Below, piece by piece: positions 34,501 to 41,440 of a stretch of DNA of 64,000 nt. The notes below the pieces were generated by a model. The model did not search any database and was not told the origin of the DNA. It saw nothing but the letters and a program-made list of their open reading frames with translations. Within the stretch, counting starts at the first letter, position 1. Each line of letters opens with the position of its first letter. Location of the stretch: NCBI RefSeq assembly GCF_040049195.1, contig NZ_JBDZDL010000002.1; one strand, given 5' to 3'. The DNA is from NCEH01 sp040049195 (GTDB taxonomy: Bacteria > Pseudomonadota > Alphaproteobacteria > Rhizobiales > Xanthobacteraceae). Position numbers and translations under genes: made by a program.

Positions 34501-35098
34501 TCGCGGCGCCGGCAATCTGTTGGGTGATGAGCAGTCCGGCCATATCAAGGAAGTGGGCTACGAACTCTATCAGGAGATGCTGCAGGAGGCGATCGCCCAC
34601 CTGAAGGCGGGCATCACCGAGATCGCCGCCGACAAATGGTCGCCCAACATCACCATCGGCATGCCGGTGCTGATCCCGGAAGACTATGTGACCGACCTGC
34701 ACGTGCGCCTGGCGCTCTATCGCCGGCTCGCGGACATCGAGACCGACGCGGAGCTGGATTCCTTCGGGGCCGAGCTGGTGGACCGCTTCGGCCCGGCGCC
34801 GGAGGAGGTGACGCACCTCATCCGCCTGACCCAGATCAAGGCGCTCGCGCGCCGCGCCAATGTGGGCAAGGTGGATGCCGGCCCCAAGGGCGTGGTGCTG
34901 GCCTTCCGCGACAACCAGTTCGCCGATCCCGCCGGCCTCGTGCAGATGATCAATGCGGAGGGGCCACAGGCCAAGGTGCGGCCGGACTTCAAGGTGGTGT
35001 TCCTGCGCGAATGGCCCACCGCCGAGTCCCGGCTGAAGGGCACGCTATCGGTGCTCAAGAAACTGGCCGCCCTGGTGGAGAAGCGCCGGGTGGCCTGA
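31586..35098 (+). CDS. mfd: Transcription-repair coupling factor Mfd
   Basis: Displaces RNA polymerase stalled at lesions and recruits UvrA. 1170 residues from GTG 31586. Architecture: UvrB-homology region (about 20-350), RNA-polymerase interaction domain (about 490-560, beginning LVHVDHGIGRFVGL), RecG-like helicase core (about 600-960) with CGDVGFGKTEVALRAAF, DEEQHFGVAHKERLK, LTATPIPRTL and QLRGRVGR, then the regulatory C-terminal TRCF domain. All helicase motifs are intact. It is followed by the AT-rich intergenic region; no clear terminator was seen. Confidence 0.97.
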   Translation: MKRPRPLAEDIAPGVPLTLSRVPDGLEGLVVADLARSLAAKKNAKWPSLVVLCRDGQRMAALERGLAFYAPELEVLTFPSWDCLPYDRASPNGAIVARRMSTLARLARVRGGEASVLLTTVNASVQRVPAKEVLAAQSLAAKPGNAMALEGIVEWAERNGYLRTPTVRDTGEYAVRGGLIDLFPPGLAQPIRLDFFGDTLESIRAFDPETQRTSGQMSSLELVPMAEFQLTSDTMRRFRMAYLAEFGANTKGDTLYEAVSEGRRHAGMEHWLPLFHEGLDTLFDYLEGIPLVVDPLTEEAAGERIGQIEEYYAARKEALALAGGGAVYKPLPPDRLYLSGKEWSDRLASSALVRISSFATPETSRGKVIDIGGVQGRSFAAERADPEVNVFDLAVEHVRTLQKTKKVILAGWSEGSRERLGTVLADHGLKDTTAISRFALLDALPKTKAALAVYGLEVGFETPDFAIIGEQDILGDRLVRPKRKARRAQDVLSELNALTAGDLVVHVDHGIGRFVGLKAIEAMGAPHDCLEIHYAGGDKLFLPVENLELLTRYGSEDTEAQLDKLGGGGWQTRKARMKKRIREMAGELIKIAAARQLSEAPRLVPAAGLYDEFRARFPYEETDDQQAAIEAVLDDLGSGHPMDRLVCGDVGFGKTEVALRAAFAVALSGKQVAVVVPTTLLARQHFRTFTERFKGLPVNIAQASRLVTGKDLTAVKAGLAEGHVDIVVGTHALLGKGIHFRDLGLVIVDEEQHFGVAHKERLKALRAEVHVLTLTATPIPRTLQLAMTGVRELSLIATPPVDRLAVRTFITPFDPLTIREALLRERYRGGQSFYVVPRIDDLAEVREFLEKQVPELKVAVANGQMAATALEDIMSAFYDGQYDVLLSTTIVESGLDVPNANTLIVHRADMFGLAQLYQLRGRVGRAKARAYALFTTPASKPMTTQAERRLKVLQSLETLGAGFQLASHDLDIRGAGNLLGDEQSGHIKEVGYELYQEMLQEAIAHLKAGITEIAADKWSPNITIGMPVLIPEDYVTDLHVRLALYRRLADIETDAELDSFGAELVDRFGPAPEEVTHLIRLTQIKALARRANVGKVDAGPKGVVLAFRDNQFADPAGLVQMINAEGPQAKVRPDFKVVFLREWPTAESRLKGTLSVLKKLAALVEKRRVA

Positions 35099-35733
35099 AT
35101 GTATTCCAGGGCTCTGGCACAAAATGGCCATTAAATCGATTTCAGGTGAGTAAATTTATGCGGGTCGCGGCTGCGATATGCGCGTCGAAAGTAGTGAAAT
35201 TTAACCTAATTATGAATCAGAATTATACATTCTAGTATACAATACATTCCGAATAATAAATAATAAATTAAATAATTATCTACACAGAAATGTTATATTT
35301 AATGTAGATTAATAACACAATAAAATGACAGGCGCATTTTTACACTTTTCTATACACATGCTTTTCTTTATAATCATTAAAAGTCGCAAATTAAAGTATT
35401 ATGCTAATATAGATCATATATGGTCTATTTACGAAGACTGAATCGCGTGGATTCTTGAAGGGCAGGCCGTGGTTCTCCGTTTTCACGGTGACTGCAGGCG
35501 AGCGGTGTTCAGCTAGAGGGAGGGGATTGTTTTTCGATTTTCGCTCCACATGCGCCCCTCTGGCAGCCGTAATTTGCCACTGGTGCAGGCGCGTGCCCGC
35601 TGATATTGGGTAGTGTGATCACAATCGCTCATCTTAGAGTAATTGGGTACAGCAGCCCGCATCCCTCTCGTCAGTGGTCTTTTCTCGATCGGTCATTTAT
35701 TGCAACCAGAACCCAAGACGCGAAAGTAGCCAA
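35099..35733. other. AT-rich intergenic region between mfd and the EAL gene
   Basis: 635 bases without a credible gene. By hand count 35221-35400 is about 21% GC (38 of 180), against about two thirds in the flanks. It contains a 20-bp near-perfect palindrome (35409-35428), a TGTGATCACA palindrome (35614-35623) and one DnaA-box-like 9-mer (TTATCTACA, about 35276). Likely a promoter/silencer region or a relic of acquired DNA. No transposase remnant or terminal repeat was seen. Confidence 0.7.
35409..35428. promoter_or_regulatory. 20-bp near-perfect palindrome, candidate operator
   Basis: ATAGATCATATATGGTCTAT: 18 of 20 positions are self-complementary, with a CATATATG core. It lies about 305 bases upstream of the EAL gene start within AT-rich sequence. 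Size and symmetry fit a dimeric regulator site, but no known consensus matches. Confidence 0.4.
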
Positions 35734-37293
35734 ATGTTATCTTCAACAAAGCGAGCTGAAGTGGCTTTGGTTTCGGTATTTTCGGGTGTTATTTTAATAT
35801 TTTTCCTGGTCTATTGCATTATTGATTTTCGCGATGCTCGTTCCGATAACTTGTTGAATCTGCAAAATCAGACCATCGGTATGGTCTCTTGGGTCGATCG
35901 AAATCTAGATCTTACGAAACTGGCCATGCATGCGGTTGCCGAGGGGGCGCCGTCGGATTGTCAGCAGGAGGAAATCTCCTCCATCGTCGGACGTCTGCTG
36001 CGTACCGTCGCGGTGGAGGAGATCGAGGTCCGCAAGCACGGCTCGACCGTCTGCGTATGGAAGCCGCCGGTGGATGCCTTCTTCTCGAGCGGCTTCTGCC
36101 AGTCGCCGCGGTCGGAGAATACGGTGGTCCTCGTCTCGGCGGAGGGGGGCAACGGGGTCGTGGCCGTGGCCCATGCCGACACCCGCTGCCTGCTGACACC
36201 GTTCTTGGTGTCGCAGAGGGATGCCCGCACCGAGGTGCATCTCGCCGCCGGATTTGATGATGAGACAGGGGGGCGACCCGTCCGCCGCGTTGTGGCTTTT
36301 CCCGAAACGAGCTGGTGGGACGCCCATGCCGAGGTTGCGGTTCACTCCGCGGCCTGGCCGGTCTCCGTCGGCGTTTCGGTGCCTGAAACGGTGCTGCTGG
36401 AAGCGTGGGCGCAGCGCCTGCCGGTGCATATCGGCCTGTTCGCGGTGCTGGGCACGGTCTGCTGGTTCGGGCCAATTGCCATGATGCGCCGGCGGATCTC
36501 GATTTCCGGACAGGTGCGCGGGGCCCTGCGTCGCAGCGAATTCTTCCTGCTGTACCTGCCGACGGTGGAAATCGAGAGCGGGGAATGGGTGGGGGTCGAG
36601 GCCCTGTTGCGCTGGCGCACCCGGCAGTTCGGCACCTTGCCGCCCTCCGCCTTTATTCCGTGGCTGGAGAAAAGCACCCTCATTCACGACACGACCAACT
36701 GGGTGATGACGCAGGCCGCCAAGGATCTCAAGCGCCTGCGCGAGACCAACGACAACATCTATGTCGGCATCAATGTGCCGCCGAGCCAGCTGGCCGATGA
36801 GCGTCTTCTGGATGCCGCCCTGACGGCCTTCGGCGGCGACGGCAGCGCGCTCAATCGCGTCATGTTTGAACTGACCGAGCGGGAGATGGTCGATTACAAT
36901 TCTGCCGTGGTGCAGGATGTGGTCAATCGACTTCGCGCCCATGGCGCCCTCATCGCCCTCGACGATTTCGGCGTCGGCTTTTCAAATATCGCCTGCCTGC
37001 GCTCCATCAGGGTGGACGTGATCAAGGTCGATAAATCCTTCACCCAGGCCCTCGGCGCGCAAGACTTTGGCTCCGCGTCGCAAAATCCGGCGCTGATGGA
37101 CATGGTGGTGAAGATCGCGCGCGAGTTCGACGTGCGGGTGATTGCGGAAGGCATTGAAACGAAGAGCCAGCTCGCAGATCTCCAGTCGCTGGGAATCCGG
37201 CTGGCACAGGGCTTCCTGTTCTCGCGTCCGGTTGAGCTGGATGCCGTGGTCAGCCACATCAAGGAACGGCAGATGATGGCGGAAGCCAGCTGA
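35734..37293 (+). CDS. Membrane-anchored EAL-domain cyclic-di-GMP phosphodiesterase
   Basis: 519 residues from ATG 35734; 20 more codons are open upstream. Two membrane segments (about 9-30 and 232-250) enclose a periplasmic domain with Cys76 and Cys107 placed like the redox cysteines of CSS-motif phosphodiesterases, though a true C-S-S triplet is absent. The cytoplasmic EAL domain (about 262-510) keeps the residues needed for hydrolysis: E289 in VEALLRW, Asn in INVPPSQL, Glu in FELTERE, the pair in LDDFGVGFSN, Lys in IKVDKSF, Glu in VIAEGIET, Gln in AQGFLFSRP. There is no GGDEF domain. It is therefore likely an active PDE lowering c-di-GMP in response to a periplasmic signal. The first 200 bases are AT-rich; the rest matches the genome. 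Confidence 0.9.
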   Translation: MLSSTKRAEVALVSVFSGVILIFFLVYCIIDFRDARSDNLLNLQNQTIGMVSWVDRNLDLTKLAMHAVAEGAPSDCQQEEISSIVGRLLRTVAVEEIEVRKHGSTVCVWKPPVDAFFSSGFCQSPRSENTVVLVSAEGGNGVVAVAHADTRCLLTPFLVSQRDARTEVHLAAGFDDETGGRPVRRVVAFPETSWWDAHAEVAVHSAAWPVSVGVSVPETVLLEAWAQRLPVHIGLFAVLGTVCWFGPIAMMRRRISISGQVRGALRRSEFFLLYLPTVEIESGEWVGVEALLRWRTRQFGTLPPSAFIPWLEKSTLIHDTTNWVMTQAAKDLKRLRETNDNIYVGINVPPSQLADERLLDAALTAFGGDGSALNRVMFELTEREMVDYNSAVVQDVVNRLRAHGALIALDDFGVGFSNIACLRSIRVDVIKVDKSFTQALGAQDFGSASQNPALMDMVVKIAREFDVRVIAEGIETKSQLADLQSLGIRLAQGFLFSRPVELDAVVSHIKERQMMAEAS

Positions 37294-37348
37294 GGCGAGG
37301 CGATCCTGCCGTCGGCATTCGCGCGACCAGCCCGCCTGACGCATGAGC

Positions 37349-37374
37349 AGGGCCGCGCCTGATGGCGCGACCCT
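37349..37374. terminator. Stem-loop between convergent genes
   Basis: AGGGCCGCGCC (37349-37359) pairs with GGCGCGACCCT (37364-37374) with one mismatch and a four-base loop. It sits between the EAL gene stop and the stop of the convergent secreted-protein gene. No T run on either strand, so function is uncertain. Confidence 0.35.
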
Positions 37375-37392
37375 CAAATCGGAAGCATCTTA

Positions 37393-37845
37393 TCAGTTGC
37401 TGGTGGTCGGCGGCGTTGCGGGCGGAGGCGTCGTGGTCGCCTGCGCGGGGGCCGCGGGGCTGGTGGTTGACGTCGTCGCCGGAGCCGGCGCCGCGGCCGG
37501 AGCCGTGGAACTCGCGGCAGGCGTGGTTGCGGGCGCCGAAGTCGGGGTCGGCGCCGGCGTCGTGGTCGCCGTGGTCTTGGATTTTGTCGCTTTATGAGTC
37601 TTGGTGCTGGTGGCGGTGTGCTTTTTCACCTTGGTGTTCTGGGGAATGCCGAGCACCCCCTTCACGCCGCCGACCACACCACCGGTGACGCCGCCCACGG
37701 CCCCACCTACGGCCGCGCCCACGGGGCCAGCGGCATTGTTGCCGACCGCAGCGCCTTCCTGGGCGCCGCGCACCACGCCTTGCGCGGCCACGGGGCCGGT
37801 CAGCGCGGCAAGGCCAACGAAGGCCAATACGATGCTTGTCTTCAT
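37393..37845 (-). CDS. Low-complexity secreted protein, Gly-rich then Thr/Ala/Pro-rich
   Basis: 150 residues from ATG 37845, with GAGGAG nine bases upstream. Signal peptide MKTSIVLAFVGLAALTGPVAAQ. The mature part begins with a glycine-zipper-like region (about 25-70: repeated GAAVG, GAAVGGAVGG and GGVVGGVKG), followed by a Lys/Thr-rich segment and a long Ala/Thr/Pro tail. Glycine-zipper proteins often associate with membranes; the tail may be wall-spanning or disordered. Function unknown. It is convergent with the EAL gene and faces away from the Gre-family gene. Confidence 0.7.
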   Translation of the reverse strand: MKTSIVLAFVGLAALTGPVAAQGVVRGAQEGAAVGNNAAGPVGAAVGGAVGGVTGGVVGGVKGVLGIPQNTKVKKHTATSTKTHKATKSKTTATTTPAPTPTSAPATTPAASSTAPAAAPAPATTSTTSPAAPAQATTTPPPATPPTTSN

Positions 37846-38084
37846 GGCTTGGTTCTCCTCTACCATATGAACGCGCCGCCCAAGGTGCGGTTCCCGCGCG
37901 TTTCCCTTGGGGCGGGCTGGATGGGGCAGGGCGCGGGGCGGGACGGGACGGCAAAGCCGCGCGACGCTGGGGAAAGGTGCCAGGCCGGCCTGCTTCGGGA
38001 TGGCACCCGGTGCTTTGCTGCCTATATGTGAAAGACGCTCCTTTTCCCGGTGCCATCCCGGCGCCCAGCTTGAAACCCGTTGCG

Positions 38085-38564
38085 ATGTCCGTTGCCTTCA
38101 CCAAGGAAAATGATCTCGAAGCCACCGCGGCGGACCTGCCGGACCGGCCCATTTCGCCCCATCCGAATCTGGTGACGGCAGAAGGGATGGCCGCGCTGGA
38201 CGCGGCATTGGCGCAGGCGCGCGCCGCCTATGGCGCGGCCCAGGCGGTGGGCGAGGTGCAGGCGGACCGCACCGCCATGGCGCGGGCGACGCGGGACCTG
38301 CGCTATTTCACGGCCCGCCGCGCCACCGCCCGCGTGGTGGAGCCGGAACCGGGGTCCGACACGCTCCAGTTCGGCATGCGTGTGACCTTCGAGCGCGAAG
38401 ACGGGCGCCGCCAGACCTATCGCATCGTCGGCGAGGACGAGGCGGACCCGGCACAGGGCTCGGTTTCCTACGTCTCCCCGCTCGCCCGCGCGCTCATGGG
38501 CAAGAGCGTGGGCGATGTCGCCCAGGTGGCCGGCGCCGAAGTGGAAGTGGTGGAGATCGGTTGA
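38085..38564 (+). CDS. GreA/GreB-family transcription elongation factor-like protein
   Basis: 159 residues from ATG 38085 (MSVAFTKEND). The N-terminal half (about 30-85) is helical and Ala-rich, matching a short Gre coiled-coil. The C-terminal domain (about 85-158) shows the GreA/GreB FKBP-like pattern: VTFEREDGRRQTYRIVGEDEAD, then GSVSYVSPLARALMGKSVGDV and VEVVEI. This domain binds near the RNA-polymerase secondary channel in GreA, GreB and Rnk. The coiled-coil tip lacks an obvious acidic pair (AYGAAQAVGEVQ), so cleavage-stimulating activity is doubtful; it may be a regulatory paralogue. It is convergent with the methyltransferase gene downstream. Confidence 0.8.
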   Translation: MSVAFTKENDLEATAADLPDRPISPHPNLVTAEGMAALDAALAQARAAYGAAQAVGEVQADRTAMARATRDLRYFTARRATARVVEPEPGSDTLQFGMRVTFEREDGRRQTYRIVGEDEADPAQGSVSYVSPLARALMGKSVGDVAQVAGAEVEVVEIG

Positions 38565-38572
38565 GGTCCCTG

Positions 38573-38588
38573 GCTTCGAGGCCGAAGC
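38573..38588. terminator. Small stem-loop between convergent genes
   Basis: GCTTCG (38573-38578) pairs with CGAAGC (38583-38588) around a four-base loop, between the Gre-family stop and the methyltransferase stop. No T run; only tentatively a terminator. Confidence 0.3.
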
Positions 38589-39359
38589 TCAATTCAAGTC
38601 GGGAATCGGGTGTTTGAAGCCGATGAGCACTTCAATCAGGTCAGCCCGTATTCCTATATCTATATTGTCAATTTGAATCATCATAAAAGACAATCCTGAA
38701 TGAAATTGAAGGTAGGATACGACGTCATATCCCCAATCAATCGTCACCAGAGACCCGTCGTTACTTACGGGATTTCCATGAAACTGCGGTTCGAGCAGAT
38801 TTTTGATTTCACCATTTTTCAGTGACGCGCGACGGCGTGAGGGTCTGTTCTTAAGAACGATGGGCACCGTCATGATGGTCGCCCCGCCCGGCTTCAATGT
38901 TCTGGCTATTTCCCTAATGGCCCGGTCCGGATGAAATATGTGCTCGAACACATCCTGGGTAATGACGAGGTCAAATGTCTCGTCTGCAAATGTCTGATCT
39001 TCCAGATTTTCACTTTGATATTTTTTGCACGGCAGGCGGGGTGCCTCGACGACAGATCCGAAGGGGGCGGAGGTGTCATATTGTGACGCCGTGTAGAATT
39101 TACATTCTCTTACCAAGCGTTGGCTGACGAAATCCCAGCCGGGAGAGCTTTCGTGAATTATGAGGTCGCGCCATTTCGGGAAAAACTGGGATAAAATATG
39201 CATAAGTGCGCGATTTCGTGGAACAGAATTGCATTTTTGGCACTTCAGCGTGCTTCTGAAATAAGGCCCACTTGCCGTGAAGACTGTGGCTTGTCCGCAA
39301 GCCGGGCAGCGACCGCTATGTTCAAAGTGAAAATCGCTGGCATTCGCAGTCATAGACAT
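38589..39359 (-). CDS. SAM-dependent methyltransferase with N-terminal zinc ribbon
   Basis: 256 residues from ATG 39359, supported by GGAG about seven bases upstream. Cys18-x2-Cys21 and Cys40-x2-Cys43 form a likely zinc ribbon (RCPACG and KCQKC). A class I methyltransferase domain follows (about 60-200), with FDLVITQDVFEHIFHPDRA and ARTLKPGGATIMTVPI, the methyltransf_11 pattern. Such proteins often modify sugars or glycans in surface-polysaccharide loci, but no such genes are nearby. The gene is markedly AT-richer than its neighbours (32-57% GC in sampled lines), suggesting transfer. Substrate unknown. Confidence 0.85.
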   Translation of the reverse strand: MSMTANASDFHFEHSGRCPACGQATVFTASGPYFRSTLKCQKCNSVPRNRALMHILSQFFPKWRDLIIHESSPGWDFVSQRLVRECKFYTASQYDTSAPFGSVVEAPRLPCKKYQSENLEDQTFADETFDLVITQDVFEHIFHPDRAIREIARTLKPGGATIMTVPIVLKNRPSRRRASLKNGEIKNLLEPQFHGNPVSNDGSLVTIDWGYDVVSYLQFHSGLSFMMIQIDNIDIGIRADLIEVLIGFKHPIPDLN

Positions 39360-39452
39360 GAGCGTCTCCGTTGCGACCATTCCGCAATATCTGATCACCT
39401 GATGCGATTTTACTGAGAACGCAAAATAGCGACCGCACCATGTTCAAAGTCA
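39308..39452. repeat. Short imperfect direct repeat at the 5' end of the methyltransferase gene
   Basis: AGCGACCGC followed shortly by ATGTTCAAAGT occurs at 39308-39328 and again at 39428-39450 (two extra bases in the second copy). The copies are 120 bases apart and flank the start region of the methyltransferase gene. On the minus strand both encode a D-F-x-E-H-like peptide, so the outer copy may be a duplication remnant. Confidence 0.5.
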
Positions 39453-39465
39453 AGGATGTGGGCCG

Positions 39466-41250
39466 TTATTCCGGCGTGTGCCACCACGTCTCCGGCAAGG
39501 TGCCGTAGAGCGAGGGTTGGCCCGGCAGGTGGATGGAGGACCAGCGGGCGAGCCACTGGCCCGGAGCGTGGAACAGCGGCACCCCATAGGCACCGGAAAT
39601 GAGCACCCGGTCCAGCGCCCGTGAGGCCGCCACGAGGTCCGCCCGGCTGCTGGCGGCGATCATGGCGGCGATCAGCGTATCGGCGGCGGCGCTCTTCATG
39701 CCCATGTAATTGCGCGTGCCCGGCTGGTCGGCGGCGGCGGAGCCGAAATAGAAGGCCTGCTCGTTGCCGGGCGAGAGCGATTGCCCCCACACAATCGGCA
39801 CCATGTCGAAATCATAGGAATTGCGCCGGGCATCGAACTGCACCGCATCGACGATCCGCACATTGGCCGCGATGCCGGCCCGCGCCAGCTGGCTCGCGAA
39901 GGCCAGGCACAGGCGCTCCTGCTCGCGGGTCGTGACCATGATCTCGAAGCGCATCGGCTCGCCCGTGTCGGTGCGGCGCAGCTTCGCGTCCTTCAATTGC
40001 CAGCCGGCCTCGGTGAACAGGTCGAGCGCCGCCTTCAGCCGCATCCGGTCGCGGCCGGTGCCGTCGGCGGCGGGCGGGGCATAGGTGCCCTCCAGCACAT
40101 CGGCGCGCACCGCCCCGGGGAAAGCGGCGAGCATCGCCCGCTCCGCCGCATCCGCCTTGCGGCCGATGGCCGAGAGTTCGGAGCCATCGAAGAAGCCGGC
40201 GGTCCGGGTGTAGAGCCCGTGGTAGAAATTGCGGTCCAGCCAAGCGAAATCGAACAGTTCGATGATGGCCCGGCGCACCCGCACGTCCGCGAACACCGCG
40301 CGGCGGGTATTGAACACCAGGGCATAGTGCGGCTTCGGTAGCCCGGTGGGGATCACCTCTCGGACCACCTCGCCTGCGCGGGCGGCGGGAAAATCGTAGC
40401 CGGTTTCCCATCGGCCCGGATCGCTCTCGAAGCGGGCATCGACGAGATGACGCTTGAAGGCTTCGAATTCGCTGTTCTGTTCACGGAAATAGTCGAATCG
40501 AAGCTGCGAGAAGTTGTTGAATCCACGATTCGTCGGCAGGTCCCGGCCCCAATAGGAGGGGTCCTTGGCCAGCGTCACGCTCGCGCCCGGCTCCACCGCC
40601 ATCACCTTGTAGGGGCCGGACCCGAGCGGCGGCTTGAGGCTGGTTTCCTCGAACTTGGCGGGGTCCGTGGCATGGCGGGCGAACACCGGCATCAGCCCCA
40701 TGATCAGGGGCAACTCCCTGTCCGGGCTTTGGAAATCGAATCGCACCACCCGCTCGGCCAGGATCTCGGCGCGGGCGATCTTGCCATAATACAGGCGGTG
40801 GTTGGGCCGGCCCTTCTCCCGCAGAAGCTGGTAGGAAAACACCACGTCATCGGCCGTCACCGGGGTTCCGTCGGAAAAACGGGCGCGCGGGTCGAGGGTG
40901 AAGGTCACAAAGGAGCGCGGCGGGTCGGTTTCGACACTCTCGGCCAGTTGGCCATAGAGGGTGAAGGGCTCGTCAAAGCCGCGCACCATCAGGCTCTCGA
41001 CCACGTTGTTGCGGATGAATGCGGTCGAAGATCCCTTTACGATGAAGGGGTTGAGACTGTCGAAGGTGCCGGGCAGGGACAGCGTCAGCCGTCCGCCCTG
41101 GGGGGCTGCGGGATTGGCATAGGCGAAATGGTCGAACCCCGGCGGATAGGCCGGCTCCCCATGCATCGCGATGGCATGCACCGGTTGTGCGCCGGCTGGG
41201 TGCGGCGCGAAAAGCAGCAGCGCGAGAAGGATGGCGGCGGCCTGTCGCAT
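39466..41250 (-). CDS. Extracellular solute-binding protein, YejA-like (oligopeptide ABC transporter)
   Basis: 594 residues from ATG 41250. Signal peptide MRQAAAILLALLLFAPHPAGAQ. Family 5 solute-binding fold: HFAYANPAAPQGGRLTLSLPGTFDSLNPF near the mature N-terminus, FVTFTLDPRARFSDGTPVTADDVVFSYQLLR (two adjacent segments) near 110-140, and a C-terminal FDMVPIVWGQSLSPGNEQAFYFGS. The PQGGRL and NPF segments are those of YejA-type peptide/microcin C binding proteins (COG4166). Permease and ATPase genes are not adjacent, so the partner transporter must be elsewhere. Monocistronic by appearance; divergent from ialB. Confidence 0.9.
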   Translation of the reverse strand: MRQAAAILLALLLFAPHPAGAQPVHAIAMHGEPAYPPGFDHFAYANPAAPQGGRLTLSLPGTFDSLNPFIVKGSSTAFIRNNVVESLMVRGFDEPFTLYGQLAESVETDPPRSFVTFTLDPRARFSDGTPVTADDVVFSYQLLREKGRPNHRLYYGKIARAEILAERVVRFDFQSPDRELPLIMGLMPVFARHATDPAKFEETSLKPPLGSGPYKVMAVEPGASVTLAKDPSYWGRDLPTNRGFNNFSQLRFDYFREQNSEFEAFKRHLVDARFESDPGRWETGYDFPAARAGEVVREVIPTGLPKPHYALVFNTRRAVFADVRVRRAIIELFDFAWLDRNFYHGLYTRTAGFFDGSELSAIGRKADAAERAMLAAFPGAVRADVLEGTYAPPAADGTGRDRMRLKAALDLFTEAGWQLKDAKLRRTDTGEPMRFEIMVTTREQERLCLAFASQLARAGIAANVRIVDAVQFDARRNSYDFDMVPIVWGQSLSPGNEQAFYFGSAAADQPGTRNYMGMKSAAADTLIAAMIAASSRADLVAASRALDRVLISGAYGVPLFHAPGQWLARWSSIHLPGQPSLYGTLPETWWHTPE

Positions 41251-41440
41251 CGGCAGGTGTTTTGATCTCCAGCAGCGACGCTGTCGTGTGACAGCCGCAA
41301 TGTTGGTCAAGGTATCACATACGCGCACGGAAGCGGTTCCCCGTCACCGTGTTGCCTCAATTGACACCGACAGAGCCGAGGTTAAGAGGGGTCCAGCCGA
41401 TCCACCCGGCCGGTGCCACGCGACAGGGAATTTTTGAAAT

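Noticed and set aside
35221..35400. Possible replication origin: AT-rich stretch with a DnaA-box-like TTATCTACA
   Set aside because: Only one imperfect 9-mer was found, there is no cluster of boxes, and the neighbours (mfd, EAL gene) are not those of alphaproteobacterial origins.
35614..35623. TGTGATCACA palindrome as a CRP/FNR site
   Set aside because: CRP sites need a six-base spacer between TGTGA and TCACA; here the halves abut, and FNR half-sites do not match.
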